Shown here one piece after another: positions 1 through 7,081 of a stretch of 37,401 bases of DNA; position 1 is the stretch's first letter; every line of letters begins with the position of its first letter. Below the pieces are notes generated by a model. It did no database searches. It was not told where the DNA came from and saw only the letters and a list, made by a program, of their open reading frames with translations. This DNA is from Pseudoalteromonas prydzensis (lineage in GTDB: Bacteria > Pseudomonadota > Gammaproteobacteria > Enterobacterales > Alteromonadaceae), in contig NZ_DRGM01000155.1 of assembly GCF_011050055.1 (NCBI RefSeq), positions 1-37,401 of the forward strand, in the 5' to 3' direction. The translations under genes were made by a program, and so were the position numbers.

Positions 1-13
1 CGGGAACCCCTCC
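1..13 (-). tRNA. tRNA-Tyr, 5' end only (cut by window edge)
   Basis: On the minus strand the first 13 bases read GGAGGGGTTCCCG, matching the acceptor and D-arm start of bacterial tRNA-Tyr (E. coli begins GGTGGGGTTCCCG). It follows tRNA-Thr by 39 nt in the same direction, the same order as E. coli thrU-tyrU. Only the 5' end is visible, so the identity rests on these bases and the synteny. Confidence 0.7.
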
Positions 14-52
14 ACGATAATTCTTTACTAAGCACTTTCGGTAAAAGGAAAG

Positions 53-128
<76 letters not shown>

Positions 129-149
129 ACTGCTTTAGTACGGGGCGAG

Positions 150-178
150 ATATTAGAGGAAGGTTGGTGGTGATGCAA
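150..178 (-). promoter_or_regulatory. sigma70 promoter for the tRNA-Thr/Tyr transcript
   Basis: On the minus strand a -35 TTGCAT (178-173) is separated by exactly 17 bp from a -10 TAATAT (155-150). The next bases, CTCGCCCCG, form a GC-rich discriminator of the kind found at stable-RNA promoters under stringent (ppGpp) control. The predicted start is about 15 nt upstream of mature tRNA-Thr. Confidence 0.7.
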
Positions 179-248
179 CAATAAATTTGAAAAAAATGTA
201 ATTTTTTAGCTTGAACGCTCACAAATCAGGCAAAACAAGCTATTTCTG

Positions 249-944
249 TTACTTTTCGCTCAATTCATACCAGTAATTGAGTCCCTTCATCACTAGTTGC
301 GGATCATAAATCGCATCTAAAAATTGCGCTTTCAGTAGTGCACCATAGCCACCAGCAAAAATTAGCCGAGGGGTTTTATTGGTTAAATGTAATTTTGCTT
401 GCTCAACAGCCCCTAAGGTTGCCACTAGCGCGCCATTTTTTAAACCATTCGGTGTGTTTAGGCCCAACTCATTTGCAAAAGGCGTGTTGGCATCATCAAA
501 AACGCGCTGCGTATTTTGTGTTAATGAGCGCGTCATTAGATCAAGGCCGGGTAATATCCAGCCGCCCAAATGTTGCCCTTGCGCTGTAAGTACATCAATT
601 GTTGTGGCAGTGCCGGTATCTATCACTATGCAATCTTGCTGCGGCCATAATTGAAAAGCGGCAATTAAAGCAAGCCAACGATCAATACCTAAATTACTAA
701 ATTGTTGATATGCACAGCTTAAATTACTTAGTTGTTTAGTTACTTTCGCTTCAAAACATGGCACCTGAAATAAGCATGCTTGTGCCAAGAGCTCATTGAG
801 TTGCTCACTGTTACCAACACTTGCATAAACAACCTCGTTAATTTGCGACCACGGCAGTGCGTTAAGATCACATGGCTTAATTTGCCCATCTTGCCATACA
901 GCGGCTTTTAGTGCCGTGTTACCTACATCAATTAATAGCCTCAT
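249..944 (-). CDS. coaX: Type III pantothenate kinase CoaX
   Basis: Phosphorylates pantothenate with ATP, the first step of coenzyme A synthesis; cytosolic. The 231-residue protein opens with the ASKHA phosphate loop LIDVGNTALK (about residues 4-13). It has GIDRWLALIAAF (about 86-97), which carries conserved substrate-binding residues, and the second phosphate motif DTGTATTIDV (about 109-118). The length is slightly short for the family (about 240-260). The ATG at 944 overlaps the birA stop by 4 bp, so the two are translationally coupled. E. coli has the unrelated type I enzyme coaA at the same chromosomal position, so the neighbourhood is conserved although the enzyme family differs. Confidence 0.95.
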   Translation of the reverse strand: MRLLIDVGNTALKAAVWQDGQIKPCDLNALPWSQINEVVYASVGNSEQLNELLAQACLFQVPCFEAKVTKQLSNLSCAYQQFSNLGIDRWLALIAAFQLWPQQDCIVIDTGTATTIDVLTAQGQHLGGWILPGLDLMTRSLTQNTQRVFDDANTPFANELGLNTPNGLKNGALVATLGAVEQAKLHLTNKTPRLIFAGGYGALLKAQFLDAIYDPQLVMKGLNYWYELSEK

Positions 945-1933
945 ACGCTTGCCTTACGTAATGATATTTCGCCGCCATAATAACTTTTCACTTCACCGTC
1001 TTGGCGAATACGAATACCACCGTTAGCATCAATGCCTTCACAAATACCACCCCAACTGCGATGCCCAGTGTTAAGTTCAACGCATTGCCCAGCGAATACG
1101 TTTAAACTATTCCATTGTTGATACATATCATTTAAGCCAGTTTGACTGTACTGCGCTAACCGCTGTTCAAGGTGATAGGTTAAATAGGCCACCAGCTGAT
1201 TTTTATCAATCTGCTGACTATGCTGACTTAAATCGGTCCACGCTTGGTCGATTTGCTGACTAAAGCTTTCGGGCATTTGTAAATTAATGCCAATCCCGAT
1301 AACTAACTGACACGGTCCTTGTGGCTGACCATCTAATTCCACTAACACGCCGGCGAGCTTTTCATTATTAAGATAAATATCATTCGGCCACTTAAGTTGG
1401 ATCTCCAGCTTATACAGTGCGTTTAAGGTATCGTAGACCGCTAACCCCACTGCAATCGACATTCCCATCGCCGCTTGCAAGCCATCATCTAAGCGCCAGT
1501 AGTAACTATAATATAAGTTAGCGCCAAAGGGGGATTGCCACACGCGACCACGGCGCCCCCGTCCTGCCTGCTGCATTTCAGCAACAACCACAGTTCCCGA
1601 CTCCAGTGCTTGTTTAGCTGCAATACGGCGCATTAACTCACTGTTAGTCGAATCTATAATTGGCTGAACCTCCACTTGCGCGGTGTGTGCCCCTAAGCTT
1701 TGATAATAGTGTTGGATCTTAGTTTGCTCTAATAAGCCGACGTTATTATTTAAGCTATAGCCTTTACCGCTGACTTTAAAAATGTCTAAACCCATCTCTT
1801 GCAAACTTTGCATATGTTTACTCACCGCCGCGCGGCTAATACCCAATTGCTCACCCAGCAATTGCCCAGAGATAAAGCCACCTTGATTAAGCGCATTTAA
1901 AATAGCCAGTTTATTGCCATCCGGTGCTTTCAT
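941..1933 (-). CDS. birA: Bifunctional biotin-[acetyl-CoA-carboxylase] ligase / biotin operon repressor BirA
   Basis: Makes biotinyl-AMP, transfers biotin to the carboxylase carrier BCCP, and represses biotin synthesis genes. The 330-residue length fits the two-function form. An N-terminal winged helix (GEQLGISRAAVSKHM, about residues 27-41) is followed by the catalytic biotin/ATP motif GRGRRGR (124-130) and the KWPNDIYL motif (181-188), with an SH3-like C-terminal region. It overlaps coaX and murB by 4 bp each, so all three are one coupled operon. The HTH indicates it can act as a repressor, but no biotin operator is seen in this window. Confidence 0.96.
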   Translation of the reverse strand: MKAPDGNKLAILNALNQGGFISGQLLGEQLGISRAAVSKHMQSLQEMGLDIFKVSGKGYSLNNNVGLLEQTKIQHYYQSLGAHTAQVEVQPIIDSTNSELMRRIAAKQALESGTVVVAEMQQAGRGRRGRVWQSPFGANLYYSYYWRLDDGLQAAMGMSIAVGLAVYDTLNALYKLEIQLKWPNDIYLNNEKLAGVLVELDGQPQGPCQLVIGIGINLQMPESFSQQIDQAWTDLSQHSQQIDKNQLVAYLTYHLEQRLAQYSQTGLNDMYQQWNSLNVFAGQCVELNTGHRSWGGICEGIDANGGIRIRQDGEVKSYYGGEISLRKASV

Positions 1934-2940
1934 AATCTGCCCTCTAAGCTAATATGGCACTCATCAAAGGCTGCCATTAACCGCACTTCATGATGTAACT
2001 CTATTTGATAACGCTGCCAAATTTGTTGTTGAATATGTGTGATCATGGCAATAAGATCGTCGCCATTGCTATCACCATGGTTCACCAGCACCAGCGCTTG
2101 TTGCTGATGCACTTCGATGCCAGCAATACGATGCCCTTTTAGCCCCGCCTGCTCAATCAACCAACCTGCCGCCACTTTGTGATGTTGATCATCATAAACA
2201 TAATGCGGTAATTGCGGATGCGCTTGTAACAAGGTCTGTAATTGCTGATTCGCTATTATTGGGTTTTTAAAAAAGCTGCCGGCATTAGCCAACACATAAG
2301 GATCAGGCAGTTTACTGTTACGAGTTTTAATTACTTGCTCAAAAACAGTTTGCGGAGTTACCGATTCAAGCTGCTGTAAGGGCCCGTAACTTAGCTCCGG
2401 CTGCCATTGTTTTGGTAATGCTAATGCCACTGTGGTGATCACCGCTTTATTTTTTAGTTGCTGCTTAAAAATAGAATCACGATAGCCAAACTGACACTGG
2501 AGTTTGTTTAAGCGTTTTATTTGCTTACTGGCAATATCAAAATATTCTACATATTCAATAAATTTCGCCAGTTCAACACCATACGCTCCAATATTTTGCA
2601 CTGGGGCTGCACCTACGGTTCCTGGGATCAACGCTAAGTTTTCCAGCCCTGGTATAGCTTGCGCTAAACTATCACTAACAAGTTGGTGCCAATTTTCACC
2701 GGCAGCAACCTCTAGTAAATAGTCATCTTTACGTTCGCTGGTATTCACACCGCGAGTCGCCATTTTGATCACAGTACCTTGATAAGTACTTAAAAAAACG
2801 GTGTTACTGCCTGCGCCTAAAATACAAAAAGGGCTAGCAAACGCTAGTTGCTGCAATTGCGCTAAGTCAGTAATTTCGATGAGTTGCGAGCACTGACTCT
2901 GTAAAGAAAAGGTATGAAAAGATTGTAGGGACTGAGCCAC
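1930..2940 (-). CDS. murB: UDP-N-acetylenolpyruvoylglucosamine reductase MurB (type I)
   Basis: FAD-dependent NADPH reduction of UDP-GlcNAc-enolpyruvate to UDP-MurNAc in peptidoglycan synthesis; cytosolic. The FAD-binding stretch LGAGSNTVF, the GTVGAAPVQNIGAYG loop, FGYRDSIF (catalytic Arg) and NAGSFFKNP (catalytic Ser) occur in the usual order. Start choice: an upstream in-frame TTG at 2952 has no ribosome site, while the GTG at 2940 is preceded by GAGG six bases away, giving 336 residues that align with the usual MurB N-terminus. It is the first gene of the murB-birA-coaX unit. No strong promoter was identified in the 140 bp separating it from the divergent M1 peptidase. Confidence 0.95.
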   Translation of the reverse strand: MAQSLQSFHTFSLQSQCSQLIEITDLAQLQQLAFASPFCILGAGSNTVFLSTYQGTVIKMATRGVNTSERKDDYLLEVAAGENWHQLVSDSLAQAIPGLENLALIPGTVGAAPVQNIGAYGVELAKFIEYVEYFDIASKQIKRLNKLQCQFGYRDSIFKQQLKNKAVITTVALALPKQWQPELSYGPLQQLESVTPQTVFEQVIKTRNSKLPDPYVLANAGSFFKNPIIANQQLQTLLQAHPQLPHYVYDDQHHKVAAGWLIEQAGLKGHRIAGIEVHQQQALVLVNHGDSNGDDLIAMITHIQQQIWQRYQIELHHEVRLMAAFDECHISLEGRL

Positions 2941-3083
2941 AAAGCGCCTCAAAGGTTAATTGTCACTAATCGCACTAGTGTAACTCTTAGTCGCAAATGT
3001 TGCACTAGATTGTAAAAAATGCTCAAACAAGAATCACAATCATGATATAAAACCTGCACTTTTTATTCGTGTTCAGGGTATTT

Positions 3084-4928
3084 ATGAAAATCAAACCTCT
3101 CTTTTTAAGCCTCGCTTTGGCTGGAATGTGCTCTCAAGCAATGGCCAGTGCCATTGATCAAAACTCCTATGCCAATCTTGATGACGTCATCACTACGCAT
3201 TTAAACCTTGATTTAGATGTCGACTTTGCCGATAAACAATTAGAGGGCTTTGTTGAACACACGCTAGCATGGCAAAACACCACTAGCAAAACCTTAGTGC
3301 TTGATACTCGTGATCTAGATATCGATAAAGTAATGTACCAAGGTCAAAATGGCAGCTGGCACAAAGCTAACTTCACTCTTGCTAAGCGCGATGATGTTAA
3401 AGGCTCTAAACTTACCATTACGTTTAAAAGCCAAGCGCCTAAAGTACGTATTTATTATAACAGCCGCCCTGAAGCATCTGGCTTACAATGGTTAACTCCA
3501 GAGCAAACAGCCAGCAAAAGCCACCCATTTATGTACAGCCAATCACAAGCAATTCATGCTCGTAGTTGGATCCCAGTACAAGATACACCAGCGATGCGGG
3601 TAACTTACTCAGCCCGTATCCACACACCTAAAGATATACGTGCTGTAATGAGTGCTGATAACAAAGATGCTTTGTATAAAGACGGCGATTACATGTTTGA
3701 TATGCCACAAGCTATCTCGCCGTACTTAATTGCTATTGGTGCGGGTAACTTAGAATTTAAAGCCATGTCTAAGCAAACCGGTATTTTTGCGGAGCCAACT
3801 ATTTTAGCTGCGTCGGTTGCCGAATTTAACGACACCCAAGCGATGATCGATAAAACCAATGCCATGTATGGCGAGTACGCATGGGGTCGTTACGATTTAC
3901 TCATGCTACCGCCAAGCTTCCCATTTGGTGGTATGGAAAACCCACGCCTTTCATTTATCACACCAACGGTGGTTGCTGGTGATAAAAGCTTAGTAAACCT
4001 AATTGCTCACGAACTTGCACATTCTTGGTCTGGTAACTTAGTAACCAATGCAACCTGGGAAGACTTATGGCTAAACGAAGGTTTTACCTCATACGTTGAA
4101 AACCGCATTATGGAAGAAGTATTTGGTCGTGACCGTGCGGTTATGGAACAAGCACTTGATGCAGCGGGTTTACGTGCGCAACTAAAAACCATTGATGCAC
4201 CTGATACGCGTCTTAACTTAAAACTTAATGGCCGCGATCCAGACGATGCTTTCAGCTCAGTGCCTTATACTAAAGGCCAGCTATTTTTAGTCTATTTAGA
4301 AAACCAATACGGCCGTGAAAAATTTGATGACTTTGTTAAAACTTACTTTAATGAATTTGCTTTCAAGTCATTAACCACTGCCGAATTTGTGACTTATTTA
4401 AAAGCCAACTTAATTGAAAAATACCCAGGCGTGGTGAGCATGGACAAAGTAAATGAGTGGATTTTCCAGCCTGGTTTACCAAATGATGCACCAAATCCAA
4501 CCTCTGATGCGTTTGATAAAGTAGATAGCGCAACTCAAGCATGGTTAAAAGGTGAAACAACTGCCGCGCAACTTCCTACGACTAATTGGACAGTGCATGA
4601 GTGGCTACACTTTTTAAATAACTTACCACGCGATTTAAGCCTAGAAAAAATGGCAGCATTAGATGCAGAGTTTAACTTAACTCAATCCACCAATGCTGAG
4701 CGTGCATTTGCATGGTATATGCTTGCGGTAGGCAATGGCTATCAACCAATTTATCCATCTCTTGATAAGCACTTATCTGGTATTGGTCGTCGTAAATTGA
4801 TTGTGCCGTTATACAAAGCATTGATCAAAAACGGTAAGCGTGAGTGGGCTCACGATGTTTACCTTAAAGCTCGCCCTGGCTATCACCCACTAGCACAAGG
4901 TACTATTGACGACTTATTTGCTAAGTAA
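3084..4928 (+). CDS. Secreted M1-family (leukotriene A4 hydrolase-type) aminopeptidase
   Basis: Zinc exopeptidase that removes N-terminal residues from peptides, here exported. A Sec signal peptide MKIKPLFLSLALAGMCSQA plus MA precedes SAID. The M1 exopeptidase motif GGMEN (282-286), zinc site HELAH (309-313) and the distal zinc Glu in WLNEGFT (about 332) are intact. The overall build, with an LTA4H-like helical C-terminal domain and 614 residues, matches the LTA4H branch rather than PepN (about 870). An upstream in-frame GTG at 3069 was rejected because CAGGG sits correctly before the ATG at 3084. It is monocistronic, ending at a strong terminator. A role in peptide scavenging is an inference. 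Confidence 0.93.
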   Translation: MKIKPLFLSLALAGMCSQAMASAIDQNSYANLDDVITTHLNLDLDVDFADKQLEGFVEHTLAWQNTTSKTLVLDTRDLDIDKVMYQGQNGSWHKANFTLAKRDDVKGSKLTITFKSQAPKVRIYYNSRPEASGLQWLTPEQTASKSHPFMYSQSQAIHARSWIPVQDTPAMRVTYSARIHTPKDIRAVMSADNKDALYKDGDYMFDMPQAISPYLIAIGAGNLEFKAMSKQTGIFAEPTILAASVAEFNDTQAMIDKTNAMYGEYAWGRYDLLMLPPSFPFGGMENPRLSFITPTVVAGDKSLVNLIAHELAHSWSGNLVTNATWEDLWLNEGFTSYVENRIMEEVFGRDRAVMEQALDAAGLRAQLKTIDAPDTRLNLKLNGRDPDDAFSSVPYTKGQLFLVYLENQYGREKFDDFVKTYFNEFAFKSLTTAEFVTYLKANLIEKYPGVVSMDKVNEWIFQPGLPNDAPNPTSDAFDKVDSATQAWLKGETTAAQLPTTNWTVHEWLHFLNNLPRDLSLEKMAALDAEFNLTQSTNAERAFAWYMLAVGNGYQPIYPSLDKHLSGIGRRKLIVPLYKALIKNGKREWAHDVYLKARPGYHPLAQGTIDDLFAK

Positions 4929-4946
4929 GCTGAACTAGCACACAAG

Positions 4947-4971
4947 AAAGGGCGAATCAATCGCCCTTTTT
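4947..4971. terminator. Bidirectional rho-independent terminator
   Basis: AAAGGGCGA - ATCAA - TCGCCCTTT with a T-run on the plus side and an A-run on the other. It lies between the convergent M1 peptidase and DUF2057 genes and can end both transcripts. Confidence 0.85.
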
Positions 4972-4990
4972 GCTATTTAAATAACCTTGT

Positions 4991-5599
4991 TTATTTACTT
5001 TTCGTGACTTTATCAATGAAAGCTTGCTGCTCTTGGACACTGGCTTGTTGCCACCAAAAATCGAGCATAGCTGCAGCGTTTGGCGCAGGACCAGAGACTG
5101 GAGCTTGCGCTGTCGTCGCCGAAGCAATGGCGGTAGTGCTCGCTGCAGGTGCTGCTGTCGCAACTGGAGATACAGCACCGCTGCTTAGATTTGGTTCAGG
5201 TATAATCGCTAAAGGTATACCTAATGACTCTCCCTTCACTTGCAAACTCACTTGTGGGGCCTCGGCAAACACTTTCGCCGCCACCGCATTATCAGCACGA
5301 TTAAACACCACATCGTAATCCGTATTGGCAGCAATGGTCATCGTTACCCAAAATGGTTCTGAGTCAATAACTTGATGCTCATCGTAGCCTTGCTCATAGA
5401 GATCTGTGTACTTAAGTTTGAACTGATAAACACCGGGAGTAAGCTCAACTTCATCAACCCGATTGAAAAATGAATGTTCTATTTTTTTATCGCCCACTTG
5501 TAACGGCACGATTTCTTCAGGGAAATTAACGGTTTCAGCAATACTGGGAACACTGAAAAACAATGCAACAATACTGCTCAATAATAAATTTTTACGCAT
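4991..5599 (-). CDS. DUF2057 family periplasmic protein (YccT/CsgI-like)
   Basis: Exported protein of 202 residues. The signal peptide MRKNLLLSSIVALFFSVPSI (plus AE) and the NFPEEIVPLQVGDKKIEHSF / ELTPGVYQFKLKYTDLY region are typical of DUF2057. An Ala/Pro-rich linker (about residues 145-180) leads to a C-terminal WWQQASVQEQQAFIDKV helix. The ATG at 5599 is chosen because AAGGAG lies just upstream; an in-frame start at 5638 would precede the signal peptide and lacks such a site. In E. coli the DUF2057 member YccT (CsgI) is reported to inhibit curli assembly, which is notable because a CsgD-type regulator is encoded about 0.7 kb away. Its function here is unproven. Confidence 0.8.
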   Translation of the reverse strand: MRKNLLLSSIVALFFSVPSIAETVNFPEEIVPLQVGDKKIEHSFFNRVDEVELTPGVYQFKLKYTDLYEQGYDEHQVIDSEPFWVTMTIAANTDYDVVFNRADNAVAAKVFAEAPQVSLQVKGESLGIPLAIIPEPNLSSGAVSPVATAAPAASTTAIASATTAQAPVSGPAPNAAAMLDFWWQQASVQEQQAFIDKVTKSK

Positions 5600-5691
5600 A
5601 ATAACTCCTTGTGGTTTGATTTCAGTTTGACACTGCAAGCAAAGTTTGTCATTAGTGATATTTATTAGATTACAATGGGACTGATTTTAAC

Positions 5692-6057
5692 GTGAGCCAA
5701 GAAACTATTTTTACTAAAATTATCAATCGCGAAATTCCAGCTGACATCGTCTACGAAGATGAGCTGAGTTTGGCCTTTAGAGACATCAACCCACAAGCTC
5801 CTTTTCATATCCTGATTATCCCAAAAAAAGAGATTGCGACCATTAATGACATTACCGAACAAGATGCACCTATTGTCGGTCATCTTTATGTAGTAGCTGC
5901 CAAAATTGCCAAACAACAGGGCTTTGCAGACGATGGTTTTAGAGTTGTAATGAATTGTAATGAACATGGCGGTCAAACTGTTTACCACATTCATTTACAC
6001 ATGTTAGCTGGTAAAATAATGGGATGGCCACCTTATCAAGATAAGAAGAAAGGCTGA
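5692..6057 (+). CDS. hinT: HIT-family purine nucleoside phosphoramidase HinT
   Basis: Hydrolyses AMP-lysine and other nucleoside phosphoramidates; small cytosolic homodimer. The 121-residue protein has the N-terminal IFTKIINREIPADIVYEDE signature, the central HILIIPKKEI strand and the catalytic histidine triad HIHLHML (about residues 102-108). Translation begins at a GTG. It diverges from the DUF2057 gene; a TTGTCA/TACAAT pair (5646-5676) is a possible promoter, but its 19-bp spacing is long. About 230 bp of AT-rich DNA follows before the CsgD-like gene, with only a weak AAAAGC/GCTTTT hairpin after the stop. Confidence 0.95.
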   Translation: MSQETIFTKIINREIPADIVYEDELSLAFRDINPQAPFHILIIPKKEIATINDITEQDAPIVGHLYVVAAKIAKQQGFADDGFRVVMNCNEHGGQTVYHIHLHMLAGKIMGWPPYQDKKKG

Positions 6058-6290
6058 TTTATAAAATTACAGTGTAAATATTTGTGAAAAGCACACCCCT
6101 CTGGCTTTTGATGTTATTTTTTATAAATATCAAAAGCTTGAAAAGTTTTTAAAATGTATTTTTTAATGACTAATGTACAAAACGTTATAAAACTATGTTT
6201 ATCCTACCCCAAGATAGGAAATTTCTAATACGAAAGGGGCGGATTGCATGTTAGGATTGATTAGTCAACTTTATTCAAGAGTATATAAGT

Positions 6291-6947
6291 ATGAGTAGTT
6301 CAGCCTTTTTGTTACTAGATCTAGAGCCAATTAATACAATTGGTATTAATGTATTAGAGCCTTTATTAAAAACCCAAGGGCTCAATGTTACTACCGGAAC
6401 AAACATATTAGACGTGCCTGAGGGAACGCGCTTATTGTTTATTGAAACATCAAGCCAAGACGCTTGGGGGAAACTAAAAGAGCAACTGGTAAACCTGCGT
6501 GTAAAATGCGATATCGTATTATTCAACCTAAATGAAAATCCAGAGCTTGCTAATCGTGCGCTGTTAAGCGGCATTCGTGGTGTATTTTACACCACAGACA
6601 ACGCTGACGTACTAATGAAAGGCATTCGCTTATTACTTGAAGACCAACTCTGGTATCGCCGTGATATCATGTGTAACGCGTTAAACCGCATGCTGCAATT
6701 TAATAAAGATGCCTTACACAAACTCACCGACGGTGATATTGAACCAGTAAAACTCACTAAACGCGAGAAAGCGATTATCTCACTGATGAGTAATGGCTCG
6801 AAAAACAAAGAGATCGCAGAAGCGTTAAGCATTAGTCCACACACGGTAAAAACACATTTATACAGTGCATTTAGAAAAACAAAATGCCGTAACCGTATTG
6901 AACTACTGTCATGGGCACAGCAAAATATTCCTGATGAAATTCGCTGA
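6291..6947 (+). CDS. CsgD/VpsT-like LuxR-family transcriptional regulator
   Basis: DNA-binding regulator of 218 residues. The N-terminal half is an atypical receiver-like domain; GIRGVFYTTDNADVLMKGI (about 94-112) parallels CsgD GVFYSMEDQERVVNGL. The C-terminal half is a LuxR HTH (KLTKREKAIISLMSNG, then KEIAEALSISPHTVKTHLYS, about 154-190), also very CsgD-like. A W-Y-R-R motif at 121-124 occupies the place of the VpsT W[F/L/M][T/S]R c-di-GMP site, while E. coli CsgD has YFTQ. It is followed by its own terminator and then a hybrid kinase. The 233-bp upstream region (6058-6290) is AT-rich and holds no gene. Control of biofilm matrix genes is inferred from the family. Confidence 0.85.
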   Translation: MSSSAFLLLDLEPINTIGINVLEPLLKTQGLNVTTGTNILDVPEGTRLLFIETSSQDAWGKLKEQLVNLRVKCDIVLFNLNENPELANRALLSGIRGVFYTTDNADVLMKGIRLLLEDQLWYRRDIMCNALNRMLQFNKDALHKLTDGDIEPVKLTKREKAIISLMSNGSKNKEIAEALSISPHTVKTHLYSAFRKTKCRNRIELLSWAQQNIPDEIR

Positions 6948-6970
6948 GCTAGCGACTTTCATTTAACTAT

Positions 6971-6999
6971 AAAAAACAGGTACTTTACTACCTGTTTTT
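6971..6999. terminator. Rho-independent terminator after the csgD-like gene
   Basis: AAAAACAGGTA - CTTTAC - TACCTGTTTTT forms an 11-bp hairpin ending in a T-run, 23 nt after the stop codon. Confidence 0.88.
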
Positions 7000-7081
7000 G
7001 CATTTCTATGCCACACCTTATTTGCTAACCTTGGCAATTGCCATTATTCTAATCTCGTTACCCGATCAGCTTGGAATATAA

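Noticed and set aside
6058..6290. Possible c-di-GMP riboswitch upstream of the csgD-like gene
   Set aside because: The GEMM aptamer core sequences were looked for and not seen; only AT-rich DNA and a weak hairpin.
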